From the NCBI GenBank assembly GCA_947626845.1, contig CANQTW010000003.1, positions 62,001 to 126,000 of the forward strand: a stretch of 64,000 nt of DNA, given 5' to 3'. The position numbers were made by a program, and so were the translations under genes. Below are positions 26,139 to 33,519 of this stretch, in pieces (position 1 is the first letter of the stretch; each line of letters starts with the position of its first letter). Below the pieces are notes generated by a model. That model had not been told where the DNA came from, did no database searches, and was given only the letters and a program-made list of their open reading frames with translations. The stretch comes from an uncultured Oscillospiraceae bacterium (lineage in GTDB: Bacteria; Bacillota; Clostridia; Oscillospirales; Oscillospiraceae).

Positions 26139-26663
26139 CTACCGGCTCCCCTTGCGGAGCCGAGGATGGAGCTTATTCATATAAAACGCCACGGCGCGGG
26201 TCACGGCGATGTCAAACAGGACAAATACCACGTTGCCCAGGATATAGAGAAGGACCGTTCCGAAACGGACGGAGCCAAAGGAGACAAGGGTCGCCTTCAG
26301 CGCGAATATGGCCAGGGACAGCGCAAGATTGAAAAAAGCCATCTTGACGCACCATTCAACGGCCCTCCCCCCTTTTTCGGAGAGCGCCTTAACCACCGGG
26401 TAGGGGCCGAAGAAGAGGGCGTAAAGCCACGCCACGGTCTTGGAGGGCAGGACGAGCAGTCCCAGGACGGCGCCTCCCAGCCAAACGAAGAGGCCGCCGG
26501 GAAACCCGTATTCCACCACCGCGGCGATCCCTAAAAGGCTGGCAAGGCCCAGAAAGCCCAGCTGGCCTGTGGGCAGGACACAGCCGATATACATGAACGC
26601 CACCGCCAGGGCCGTAAAAACGGCGGTAAAGGCCACCCGGCGGGCGGAGATGTTCTTCCTCAT
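26139..26663 (-). CDS. Uncharacterised integral membrane protein
   Basis: A 174-residue hydrophobic protein with about five or six membrane segments. It starts MRKNISARRVAFTAVFTALA, continues with GQLGFLGLASLLG, and has a Lys/Arg-rich C-terminus (NKLHPRLRKGSR). I do not recognise a named family. The N-terminal layout (basic start, first helix ending before a Pro/Gly turn, then Gly-rich helices) is loosely like the S-components of ECF vitamin transporters, but no binding motif supports that. It follows the DnaJ-domain gene with a 12-nt gap and so probably belongs to the cdaA-cdaR-DUF5685-dnaJ transcript. Confidence 0.75.
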   Translation of the reverse strand: MRKNISARRVAFTAVFTALAVAFMYIGCVLPTGQLGFLGLASLLGIAAVVEYGFPGGLFVWLGGAVLGLLVLPSKTVAWLYALFFGPYPVVKALSEKGGRAVEWCVKMAFFNLALSLAIFALKATLVSFGSVRFGTVLLYILGNVVFVLFDIAVTRAVAFYMNKLHPRLRKGSR

Positions 26664-26675
26664 GATCCCGCCCCG

Positions 26676-27305
26676 TCAGCGGCAGCCGCCGCACATCATG
26701 TTGGCGCACATCATGGCGGTGCACATGTCGCACATATCACAGCCGCCCTGCTGGGCGGGAGGGCCGTAACCGGTCTGGCGGTAGGGGGAGCCGGCACCGT
26801 TCAGCATATTGAGCGCCTGCCTGTACTCCCCGTTGGAGGGGTCCATGCTGACGGCACGCTGGAAAAAGCTCCTGGCGTCGTCCAGCCAGCCCTTGCGGTA
26901 GTAAAGGGAGCCCATGAGAAAATTCCACTCGGCGTCCCGCGTGGGGCAGGAATCCAGCATCTGCTCGGCGTACTGGAGGTTGCCGGCGTTGATGGCGGAG
27001 CGGATCTGGGCGTAGGTACCTCCCGCCTGCTGATAGGCCGAGCCGCCGGAATACCCGGAGCTGTATCCGGAGGAATAGCCGCCGGTATAGCCGGAGGAAC
27101 CGGCCTGACCGCCGTTTTTACGGGAGCGGGTGATGGTGTCGTAGGCCTCGTTGATCTCCTTCATCTTTTCCTGGGCCAGATCAGACAGGGGGTTGTCCAC
27201 ATAATTGTCAGGGTGATATTTCTTGGCAAGCTCTCTGTACGCCTTTTTGATCTCCTCATCGGAGGCGTTGGCGCTGACGCCAAGCACTTTATAGGGGTCC
27301 TGCAT
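26676..27305 (-). CDS. DnaJ-domain protein with repeat region and Cys/Met-rich tail
   Basis: A 209-residue J-domain protein. Residues 3-65 form a standard J domain ([20 protein letters not shown], with the HPD motif in KKYHPDNY), so it can stimulate an Hsp70 ATPase. A Gly/Ser/Tyr-rich linker follows (about 68-90), then a TPR-like helical segment (about 100-165, [20 protein letters not shown]). The last 21 residues contain six Cys and seven Met (CDMCDMC, then MMC, MMC, GGC) and look metal-binding. It lacks the zinc-finger and client domains of canonical DnaJ. It lies between the Cys-rich DUF5685 gene and a membrane protein gene, downstream of cdaAR. The client is unknown. Confidence 0.85.
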   Translation of the reverse strand: MQDPYKVLGVSANASDEEIKKAYRELAKKYHPDNYVDNPLSDLAQEKMKEINEAYDTITRSRKNGGQAGSSGYTGGYSSGYSSGYSGGSAYQQAGGTYAQIRSAINAGNLQYAEQMLDSCPTRDAEWNFLMGSLYYRKGWLDDARSFFQRAVSMDPSNGEYRQALNMLNGAGSPYRQTGYGPPAQQGGCDMCDMCTAMMCANMMCGGCR

Positions 27306-27308
27306 AAT

Positions 27309-28211
27309 TCACTCTCCGTTCTGCCCAAGCTGCGGGCGTTTGGGAAGTCTCTTCCCCGCCGTCACGTAAGTTCCGGCCAGGACGCGGTCTATCATATCGG
27401 GAAGCCCCAGGAGGACGATGTTCTCCGTAACCGGGGTCCAATAGCTTTTTGGCAGCAGCGCCAGGGCCGCGGCGGCCAGGTCAACCGACGATAAAAGTGT
27501 CTCGCGGACGCCCGCTTTGATCCGGTCATCCGGCTCCGGCGATGTAAGGCCGTAGCGGACGGCAACGGGATTATAGCGTCCGGCTTTCAAATCCTCTTCC
27601 AGATCGGCGTAGGCGTCGGCGATGTAGACGATCCTGCCCACATGGTAGAGGAGCTGTTCCAGCACCCTTCGCGCGTCCTCCCCCGCCGCCTCCGAGGCCG
27701 AGGAGAGCAGGAGGGCAAACTGGTCGGCGGCCCGGTCAAGGCTGGGACACTTCTCCGTCTCCAGCGCGCCCAGGGCCTCCAGCCGCTCCCGAACGCTCCG
27801 GTCAAACGCGGGATAGAGCGCCGACGCCTTTTTATAAGAGCGGTTTAAACACCGGCATACGGCGCGGGCAAGGAGCCTTTTGCCCCCACGGGAATCGTCC
27901 CGGTTGTCCACGGCCTTCCAGTAAGCCAAGATGACGCTGTATCCGGCGGCTGTGGTCAAAGCGGGGGCGCTGGAGCAGACGCATTTCTTGCGGAACAGGC
28001 CGGGCAGACAGCGCCTGCGGCAGTAATCACAGGATTCCCGGTTGCCCCACAGGAGCATACTGAGAAAGACGAAGTCATAATTGAGTATTGACCTGCCGGC
28101 GGCGCCGTATTCCTTTCCCAGCTCATGGCACAGGCCGCAGTAGCAGGCGCGGAAGCGCTCAAACTCCTTGACCTTCAGCTCCGGAGCCAGGGGTCGTACA
28201 TATCCGAACAT
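27309..28211 (-). CDS. DUF5685-family protein, cysteine-rich
   Basis: A 300-residue soluble, helical protein that I assign to the DUF5685 family from MFGYVRPLAPELKVKEFERF and the following YCGLCHELGKEYG. Cysteines cluster at residues about 22-26 (CYCGLC) and 60-80 (CDYCRRRC, then KKCVC), suggesting a bound metal. The rest is helical and includes DAYADLEEDLKAGRYNP. The function is unknown. The open frame extends 27 codons upstream but overlaps cdaR; the ATG at 28211 gives the family start. It is 3 nt from the DnaJ-domain gene, and the pairing suggests a joint function. Confidence 0.78.
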   Translation of the reverse strand: MFGYVRPLAPELKVKEFERFRACYCGLCHELGKEYGAAGRSILNYDFVFLSMLLWGNRESCDYCRRRCLPGLFRKKCVCSSAPALTTAAGYSVILAYWKAVDNRDDSRGGKRLLARAVCRCLNRSYKKASALYPAFDRSVRERLEALGALETEKCPSLDRAADQFALLLSSASEAAGEDARRVLEQLLYHVGRIVYIADAYADLEEDLKAGRYNPVAVRYGLTSPEPDDRIKAGVRETLLSSVDLAAAALALLPKSYWTPVTENIVLLGLPDMIDRVLAGTYVTAGKRLPKRPQLGQNGE

Positions 28212-28221
28212 GGCCGCCCCG

Positions 28222-29487
28222 TCAGCTGATGAGGACCGTAACGGTATAATCCCCCACGGCCTCCACCCGGTCAAAATCGGAGCCGTCCACATAGACCCTG
28301 GCGGTCACCAGGAAGGTGCCGCGCGATCCGGCGTACTGGGAGATATCCGCCACGATACGGATATTATCGGTGGTGACGTTCTCAATCTGGTTTTCGTCGC
28401 CACGCAGGGTGATATCCAGGCTCTGGGTGATAATGGACACGTTGTCCGTCTCGGCGGCGTTGCGGTAGCTGATATTGGAGGCGGAGAGACGGCGGGTGGC
28501 CACATTTTCCACGGAGATGGTGACGGTGACGGAGGTCTCGCCGCTCTCGTTGATGGTGTTGTTGGGGATACGGATCAGGTAGTCCTGTTCAAAGGAGGTG
28601 ACGATGCTCTTGAGGTTCACGGTGCCCAGGTTGATCTCGTTGATATCCGCCAGGATCTCCGGGTCGCCGGAGAGGGTGACGTAGGGCACGGAGTAATTGA
28701 TGCGGATGTTGGCGTCCGTGGCCGTAAGGCTCTCCAGGATGTCCAGCTTCAGCGCCACGTCTTTGACCATACGGATGGTCTGGGTGATCTTCGCCGTGTC
28801 CACACCGTTGGTAAAGGTCAGGCCCGCCGCATCCATGTCGATGACGTTGTTGTCCTCGTCCCACAGGACGATGGGCTGTTCCTCCATGGTGGTCTTGGAC
28901 AGGTTGTCCCGGTTCAGCGTGACGGTGGCCTTGGCGATGCGCCTGATGGCGGCCTCGGTGCCGGAGACCTCGGCGAAATCGCGGCTGAGGGTCAGCTCGC
29001 CGGCCATATAGCCCTCCGCGATGGAGCCGGTATAGACGGCCTGGAGCGGGATCTGCTCAGTGACCAAGCGCTCCACGGTGACCTCGATCATGGACGGAGA
29101 GCGGCTGGCCTCCTCGATGGTGCTGTTCCCCACGTCGTAATTGAGGTCATATTCCAAAGCGTGGGTGCCGGTGGGAACGGGAGAGGCCAGCACGTCGGCC
29201 AGGTCCACCACCGCATGGATCTCCATGTTGGAGAGGCGGCTTGTATCCTGATAACGTCCGTTGAAATAGACCGTGATCTGCTTGACATTCACATCGGAGA
29301 CGATGAGATTGGAGTCGCGTAGAAGCTCCTCCCCCACAAATTCCAGGGGGATGTTGGACTTGGCGATGGGCGAGTCAAAGGGGCGGTTTTCCACATAGAC
29401 CACATAGAACCACAGCGCGATTGCGACGATGACGGAGAAGATCATGTAGAAAAGCTTGCGGGAATTTTCTTTCCTCTTATCTCTCAC
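28222..29487 (-). CDS. cdaR: CdaR, YbbR-domain regulator of the diadenylate cyclase
   Basis: A 421-residue protein with an N-terminal basic stretch and one membrane helix (about residues 11-32, LFYMIFSVIVAIALWFYVVY), followed by extracytoplasmic YbbR repeats. The first starts NRPFDSPIAKSNIPLEFVG and others begin near 115, 215 and 330. CdaR binds the cyclase CdaA at the membrane and adjusts c-di-AMP production. It overlaps cdaA by four nucleotides. glmM, which often follows in Bacillus, is not here; DUF5685 takes its place. Confidence 0.93.
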   Translation of the reverse strand: MRDKRKENSRKLFYMIFSVIVAIALWFYVVYVENRPFDSPIAKSNIPLEFVGEELLRDSNLIVSDVNVKQITVYFNGRYQDTSRLSNMEIHAVVDLADVLASPVPTGTHALEYDLNYDVGNSTIEEASRSPSMIEVTVERLVTEQIPLQAVYTGSIAEGYMAGELTLSRDFAEVSGTEAAIRRIAKATVTLNRDNLSKTTMEEQPIVLWDEDNNVIDMDAAGLTFTNGVDTAKITQTIRMVKDVALKLDILESLTATDANIRINYSVPYVTLSGDPEILADINEINLGTVNLKSIVTSFEQDYLIRIPNNTINESGETSVTVTISVENVATRRLSASNISYRNAAETDNVSIITQSLDITLRGDENQIENVTTDNIRIVADISQYAGSRGTFLVTARVYVDGSDFDRVEAVGDYTVTVLIS

Positions 29488-30344
29488 GCCTTATCACCTG
29501 CCTTTTTAAACTTGTCGCGTAACCGGGCGAAAACGCTCTTTTTCTCCTCGGTCTGGGGGATCAGCTCCATGCGCAGAAGGCGCTCAAAGGTGTCCGGTGA
29601 GAGGCCCCGCTTCAGGATGCCCTCGATGGCCACGGAAATATCGCCGGTCTCCTCGGAGACGATGCAAACCACCGCGTCGCTTCGCTCGCTCATGCCGATG
29701 CCCGCCCTGTGCCGCATCCCCAGGTCGCGGCTGATGTTGGCGTTGCCGGACAGGGGGAGCATACAGGCCGCGCCGGCGATGCGCCCGTCCCGGACGATCA
29801 CCGCGCCGTCGTGCAGGGGCGCCTTATTGAAAAATATGTTTTTTAGCAGCTCCGCCGCCGGAGAGGCGTCCACGATGGTGCCGGTCTTGATGTAGGATTC
29901 CAGATTCGTGCTCCGCTCAAAAACAAGCAGAGCGCCCGTTTTGGATTTTGACATATCGGCAAACGCGAGCACCGTCTGGTCAATGGCGTTCTCCAGGGCC
30001 TGAGTCTTCACCGGATGACCGAAGATATCCTTGACGCTGCCGCCCATCTGCTCCAAAATACGGCGTATTTCCGGCTGGAACAGGACGATGACCACGATAA
30101 GGCCCATCTCAAAAGCGCCGCCCAGCAGATATTTGACCACCTGCAGGGGGGACGCCAGAGTGACGATCATCAAAACGACCAGGATGAGGATACCCTTGAC
30201 CACGTTCATGGAATTGGTCTTGGAGAAGAAGGTTATGAGCTTGTACACAAAAAAGGCGACGATAGCAATATCCAGTATGTCCCAAAAGCCAATGATGGAT
30301 ATGACATTTTTGAGCGTATTCCAAAGCTCCAGAACTTTTTCCAT
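29484..30344 (-). CDS. cdaA: Membrane diadenylate cyclase CdaA
   Basis: A 286-residue enzyme that makes cyclic di-AMP from two ATP, controlling potassium and osmolyte transport and wall homeostasis. Three N-terminal membrane helices (about residues 17-40, 48-65, 78-90) precede the DAC domain, whose catalytic motifs are intact: DGA (179-181) in APLHDGAVIV, and RHR (211-213) in GMRHRAGIGMSE. The ATG at 30344 gives the family start (MEKVLELWNTLKNVISIIGF); an in-frame upstream ATG at 30395 would lie very close to the predicted start point. A good promoter lies at 30410-30438, preceded by tandem 11-bp repeats. Confidence 0.96.
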   Translation of the reverse strand: MEKVLELWNTLKNVISIIGFWDILDIAIVAFFVYKLITFFSKTNSMNVVKGILILVVLMIVTLASPLQVVKYLLGGAFEMGLIVVIVLFQPEIRRILEQMGGSVKDIFGHPVKTQALENAIDQTVLAFADMSKSKTGALLVFERSTNLESYIKTGTIVDASPAAELLKNIFFNKAPLHDGAVIVRDGRIAGAACMLPLSGNANISRDLGMRHRAGIGMSERSDAVVCIVSEETGDISVAIEGILKRGLSPDTFERLLRMELIPQTEEKKSVFARLRDKFKKAGDKA

Positions 30345-30409
30345 AGCCCGTATCCCTTTCTGATCATGATGCCGCGGCAAGAGCGGGAAACACATTTTTC
30401 TAATCTATC

Positions 30410-30438
30410 ATTATAATACAAAGACCGCTATTTGGCAA
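30410..30438 (-). promoter_or_regulatory. Sigma-A promoter of the cdaA operon
   Basis: On the minus strand: TTGCCA (30438-30433), a 17-nt spacer and a perfect TATAAT (30415-30410). The start point is predicted near 30403, giving a leader of about 60 nt to the cdaA ATG. Confidence 0.75.
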
Positions 30439-30450
30439 TATGGAAATTGA

Positions 30451-30472
30451 AAACGATTTAGAAACGATTTGG
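30451..30472. repeat. Tandem 11-bp repeats upstream of the cdaA promoter
   Basis: AAACGATTTAG (30451-30461) is followed directly by AAACGATTTGG (30462-30472). The repeat length is about one helical turn, and the pair begins 12 bp upstream of the -35 box, a position typical for an activator or repressor. No known factor is recognised. Confidence 0.55.
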
Positions 30473-30495
30473 GAAATATTCGTGACGCCTTGACC

Positions 30496-30522
30496 AAAAA
30501 CGCGGAGCGTCAAGCGCTCCGC
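30496..30522 (-). terminator. Terminator of the cysteine desulfurase transcript
   Basis: Minus strand: GCGGAGCG (30522-30515) pairs with CGCTCCGC (30509-30502) around a five-base loop and is followed by GTTTTTGG. It separates the DUF3343-desulfurase unit from the cdaA promoter. Confidence 0.75.
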
Positions 30523-30723
30523 TCCAGTTTATCAAAAATCTCAAATTCGATATTTTTTCCGGCGACATGCGCGTCGGAAAAAATCCCTTTTGTCACGCAA
30601 GTGTGTCGCTTTGCGGCTCATGCGGCGTGACGGCAGGGGAAAATACCTGAATTTCGCAAAATTCAGATATTTTTCCCGCACGGTCCCCTTGTCGGAAAAA
30701 GCCCGTCAGGGCTTTTTCGACAG
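30523..30723. repeat. Hairpin-rich intergenic repeat, copy A (with 108-bp insert)
   Basis: This occupies most of the 379-nt gap between cdaA and the desulfurase gene. It contains the shared unit (CAGTTTATC..., CTCAAATTCGAT, TTTTTTCCGGCGACATGCGC, GTCGGAAAAA) also seen at 39955 and 54771. It ends in a hairpin GTCGGAAAAAGCCC/GGGCTTTTTCGAC whose last base touches the desulfurase stop codon. Between two direct copies of GTCGGAAAAA (30573-30582 and 30691-30700) lies an extra segment with a long A/T hairpin (30636-30654 with 30659-30677) and a GTCACGC/GCGTGAC stem. No ORF of note. Confidence 0.6.
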
Positions 30724-31848
30724 CTACCTGCCCCGCGCGACGGAATCGACGGCTTTTATAAAGGCGGCGATCTCCTCCCTTGTATTGAAGGCGGAGACGC
30801 TGGCCCGAACGGTGCCGCGGTTGACAGTGCCCACCGTCCGATGGGCCAGGGGCGCGCAGTGCAGGCCCGCGCGGACGGCAAAGCCGGCCCGGTCCAGCCG
30901 CTCCCCTACCTCCTCACAGGAGAGGGTATCCAGCTGGAAAGACAGCACGCCGGCCTGTTCGGCGTCTGCCGGGGCGGCGAAAACGTGAACGCCGCGCAGA
31001 GCGGACAGGCCGTCGGCCATCAGGCGGATCAGCTCACGCTCATAGGCGCAAATAGCGTCGCATCCCCTGCTTTCCACAAACTCCATGCCGGCGCACAGGC
31101 CCGCGATGCCGGGCGTATTGTGGGTGCCAGCCTCCAGCATATCCGGGAGATAGTCAGGCATCAGGGGATTTTTGGAGTCACTGCCGCTTCCGCCGTAAAG
31201 GAGGGGCCTGGCGGCGTCGGAGGCCACCAAAAGTCCTGTCCCCTGGGGGCCGTAAAGGCCCTTGTGGCCCGGCATGGCGATGAAAGCCGCGTCCAGGGCC
31301 TGGGCGTCCAGCTTCAATATCCCAGCCGACTGGGAGGCGTCCACGATCAGCGGTACGCCTCTCTCCCGACAGAGCGCCGCGATCTCATAGACCGGCAGGA
31401 CGAAGCCGAAAACATTGGAGACGTGATTGACCGCCACACAGCGGACATCCCGGTCAATAAGCCTGTCAAAAGAGCGCAGGGCCGCCTCCCTGTCAAAGAC
31501 GGGACAGCCGGCCACGGATATGTCCGCGCCCAGGGCGTTCAAAGGACGCAGGACGGAGTTGTGCTCGTAGCCGGAAATGACCACGCGGTCACCTGGCCGG
31601 ACAAGACTGCGGATGGCGATATTGAGGCCGTGGGTGGCGTTGAAGGTGACGGCCACGCGCTCCACGTCAGGCACGTTGAAAAGCCGTGACGCCCTTTCCC
31701 GGCACTCATAGAGCTTTTCCGCCGCCCGCATGGCGGCTTTATGGCCGCCTCTGCCGGGGCTGGCCATGGTGCGCATACCGGTCAAAACGGCTTTTTCCAC
31801 CCCCGCGGGCTTCTGGAGGGTGGTGGCCGCGGCGTCCAGATAGATCAC
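30724..31848 (-). CDS. Cysteine desulfurase-like class V aminotransferase
   Basis: A 374-residue PLP enzyme of the NifS/SufS/CsdA class, starting MIYLDAAATTLQKP. The substrate-binding NATHGLNIA, the PLP aspartate region LIVDASQSAG (near residue 185) and the PLP lysine in PGHKGLYGPQGTG (near 212) are present. Such enzymes take sulfur from cysteine, or selenium from selenocysteine, for Fe-S clusters or thio-modifications. A mobile-loop cysteine is likely in the GLHCAPLAH region near 345. It overlaps a DUF3343 gene, a pairing often noted around selenium/sulfur metabolism, so a specialised carrier role is more likely than general Fe-S supply. That part is inference. Confidence 0.88.
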   Translation of the reverse strand: MIYLDAAATTLQKPAGVEKAVLTGMRTMASPGRGGHKAAMRAAEKLYECRERASRLFNVPDVERVAVTFNATHGLNIAIRSLVRPGDRVVISGYEHNSVLRPLNALGADISVAGCPVFDREAALRSFDRLIDRDVRCVAVNHVSNVFGFVLPVYEIAALCRERGVPLIVDASQSAGILKLDAQALDAAFIAMPGHKGLYGPQGTGLLVASDAARPLLYGGSGSDSKNPLMPDYLPDMLEAGTHNTPGIAGLCAGMEFVESRGCDAICAYERELIRLMADGLSALRGVHVFAAPADAEQAGVLSFQLDTLSCEEVGERLDRAGFAVRAGLHCAPLAHRTVGTVNRGTVRASVSAFNTREEIAAFIKAVDSVARGR

Positions 31849-32102
31849 CAGGGCACCTCCTCAAAGCTTCCTGAGGGGGTGGCGCGGTAGACGCGCTTAG
31901 GCGGGATATTGCTCCTGGCCAGCACGTTCAGCGCGTCGGAAAGCACACTGGCGGCGACCCGTACAGCGAAACCGCACCCCTCGCGGGACATATGCTGGGG
32001 CGTGCGGACGATGATATTGCGAAGCATTGCCGCGCTGAGCGCTCCGGAGACTTTCTGGGCGTAGGTCAGCGAGCGGCAGGTCAGATAATAGCTTGTTTCC
32101 AT
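31845..32102 (-). CDS. DUF3343 protein (putative Se/S carrier)
   Basis: An 85-residue protein of the DUF3343 family, starting METSYYLTCRSLTYAQKVSG. Conserved features are the first-strand Cys9, the RTPQHMSREGCGFAV region (cysteine near residue 47) and the RVYRATPSGSFEEV end. The family is predicted to carry selenium or sulfur between a desulfurase and acceptors; this is a prediction from gene neighbourhoods, not a proven activity. It overlaps the desulfurase ATG by four bases (ATGA). The upstream open frame to 32171 runs through a hairpin and is unlikely. Its SD lies inside that hairpin. Confidence 0.82.
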   Translation of the reverse strand: METSYYLTCRSLTYAQKVSGALSAAMLRNIIVRTPQHMSREGCGFAVRVAASVLSDALNVLARSNIPPKRVYRATPSGSFEEVPW

Positions 32103-32114
32103 GGTTAGAAAAGC

Positions 32115-32167
32115 CTCCCGGAAGCATGGTGGCTGAGGATACAGCCACAACATACTATGCCGGGAGG
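32115..32167 (-). promoter_or_regulatory. Two-stem RNA hairpin covering the DUF3343 ribosome binding site
   Basis: Minus strand: CCTCCCGG (32167-32160) pairs with CCGGGAGG (32122-32115), enclosing a GTGGCTG/CAGCCAC hairpin. The 3' arm contains GGGAGG, the only SD for the ATG at 32102, so folding would block translation. CTTTTCT follows, so it may also act as a terminator for ispF. Confidence 0.5.
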
Positions 32168-32177
32168 GCATGAATGT

Positions 32178-32669
32178 TTATAGTTTTTTTACGCGCGGGC
32201 CCGCTTCCTCCAAAAGCGCCACCGCATGGGCGGCGATGCCCCTGGTGCTCACCTGCCCCAGATGTTCCTCCGTGGTGGCCTTGACGTTGACCCGGTCCGA
32301 GTCGCAGTGAAGGCGCGCGGCCAGGGTCTCCCGCATGGCGTCCATATACGGACTCAGCTTCGGGGCCTGGGCCACAACGGTGATATCGCAGTTGCCGAGG
32401 CGGAGGCCTTTGGCGTCAATAAGCGCCATAACGCGGTCAAGAAGGGTGAGACTGCTGACGCCCAGATACCGGTCATCCGTATCCGGAAAGTGCCGGCCTA
32501 TGTCCCCCAGGCCCGCGGCGCCCAAAAGGGCGTCCATCAGGGCGTGGACGGCCACATCGGCGTCGGAGTGGCCTTCAAGTCCCTGTTCACAGGGGATCTC
32601 CACGCCGCAAAGGATAAGCCGCCGGCCAGGCGCCAGCCGGTGGACATCGTACCCGTGACCGATCCTCAT
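32178..32669 (-). CDS. ispF: 2-C-methyl-D-erythritol 2,4-cyclodiphosphate synthase
   Basis: A 163-residue MEP-pathway enzyme that forms the cyclic diphosphate MEcPP. The N-terminus MRIGHGYDVHRL carries metal ligands Asp8 and His10. The GHSDADVAVHAL region holds the third ligand and IGRHFPDTD the substrate loop. It functions as a trimer. It overlaps ispD by four nucleotides, and the pair carries out two steps of isoprenoid precursor synthesis; ispH is the next gene cluster upstream. The length is as usual. Confidence 0.97.
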   Translation of the reverse strand: MRIGHGYDVHRLAPGRRLILCGVEIPCEQGLEGHSDADVAVHALMDALLGAAGLGDIGRHFPDTDDRYLGVSSLTLLDRVMALIDAKGLRLGNCDITVVAQAPKLSPYMDAMRETLAARLHCDSDRVNVKATTEEHLGQVSTRGIAAHAVALLEEAGPRVKKL

Positions 32670-33412
32670 TTTTGATATCTCGCCTCCGCGATAGCCCTGG
32701 CCAAAGTCATATCCAGGGGCCGGGTGATCTTGATATTCTCCTGGGAGCCCTTTGTCAAGGCGGGCCGAACGCCGATGGCCTCCGCCGCGCCGCAGTCATC
32801 GGTAACAGGCAGTTTTTTGGACCTGGCGTTGTAGAGGGCGGCCTTCAGTACGTCCGCCCGAAAGACCTGGGGCGTCTGGACCACATACAGCTTCGCCCGA
32901 TCCGGCGTCTCGGTGACAAAGCCGTTTTCCGCCAGCTTTACGGTGTCGTTGACGGGCACCGCGGGGGCGGCGGCGGTGTGCTTATAAGCGCCGCGAAAAG
33001 CCTCTACGATGATCTCCTGGGTCAAAAAGGGCCGCGCCCCGTCGTGGACGGCTATGTATTCGGCGTTTTTCGACGACTCGTTGACGCCGATAAGGACGGA
33101 GTCCAGCCGGTCCTCGCCGCCGCAGAGAATCTTGGTGGCCTTGGTGATCTCAAGCTCCGCGCACAGATCGGCGGCGGTGACGATAGAGTCCCCCCTTGTC
33201 ACCACGATGATCTCGCTGACGTTGGGGCAAGCCTGAAGCTCCTTCAGGGACCAGCCCAGGACGGGAAGTCCGGCAAGATCGGCAAAAATCTTGTCCTCGC
33301 CGTCCATACGCCGGGAAGCGCCGGCGGCGGCCACGATGACCGTTCCGAAGGGCAGCAGGTCCCAGGTGGCCGCGCGTTTGAATACCTTGGCGGCAATGTG
33401 TTTGACGCCCAT
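32666..33412 (-). CDS. ispD: 2-C-methyl-D-erythritol 4-phosphate cytidylyltransferase
   Basis: A 248-residue nucleotidyltransferase that couples CTP to MEP. The signature AAAGASRRM (residues about 28-36) begins after a 20-residue N-terminal extension. HDGARPF (near 130) and DTVKLAENG follow, as does VQTPQVFRADVLK. The ATG at 33412 has GAGGTGATC upstream. The extension (MGVKHIAAKVFKRAATWDLL) is unusual in length but lies behind the best SD, so I keep it. ispF follows with an overlap. Confidence 0.95.
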   Translation of the reverse strand: MGVKHIAAKVFKRAATWDLLPFGTVIVAAAGASRRMDGEDKIFADLAGLPVLGWSLKELQACPNVSEIIVVTRGDSIVTAADLCAELEITKATKILCGGEDRLDSVLIGVNESSKNAEYIAVHDGARPFLTQEIIVEAFRGAYKHTAAAPAVPVNDTVKLAENGFVTETPDRAKLYVVQTPQVFRADVLKAALYNARSKKLPVTDDCGAAEAIGVRPALTKGSQENIKITRPLDMTLARAIAEARYQK

Positions 33413-33460
33413 AAGATCACCTCAAAACATACATATGTGAGACTTGTCCGAACATGCTTG

Positions 33461-33500
33461 AAAACAAGGGCTTGTTGAAAAGGATATCCAACAAGCCCTT
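33461..33500 (-). terminator. Terminator after ispH-rpsA
   Basis: A perfect 12-bp stem: AAGGGCTTGTTG (33466-33477) with CAACAAGCCCTT (33489-33500), and an 11-base loop. On the minus strand it is followed by GTTTTC. It lies 20 nt past the ispH-rpsA stop. Confidence 0.8.
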
Positions 33501-33519
33501 GCCATAAGTTTTGTTTACA

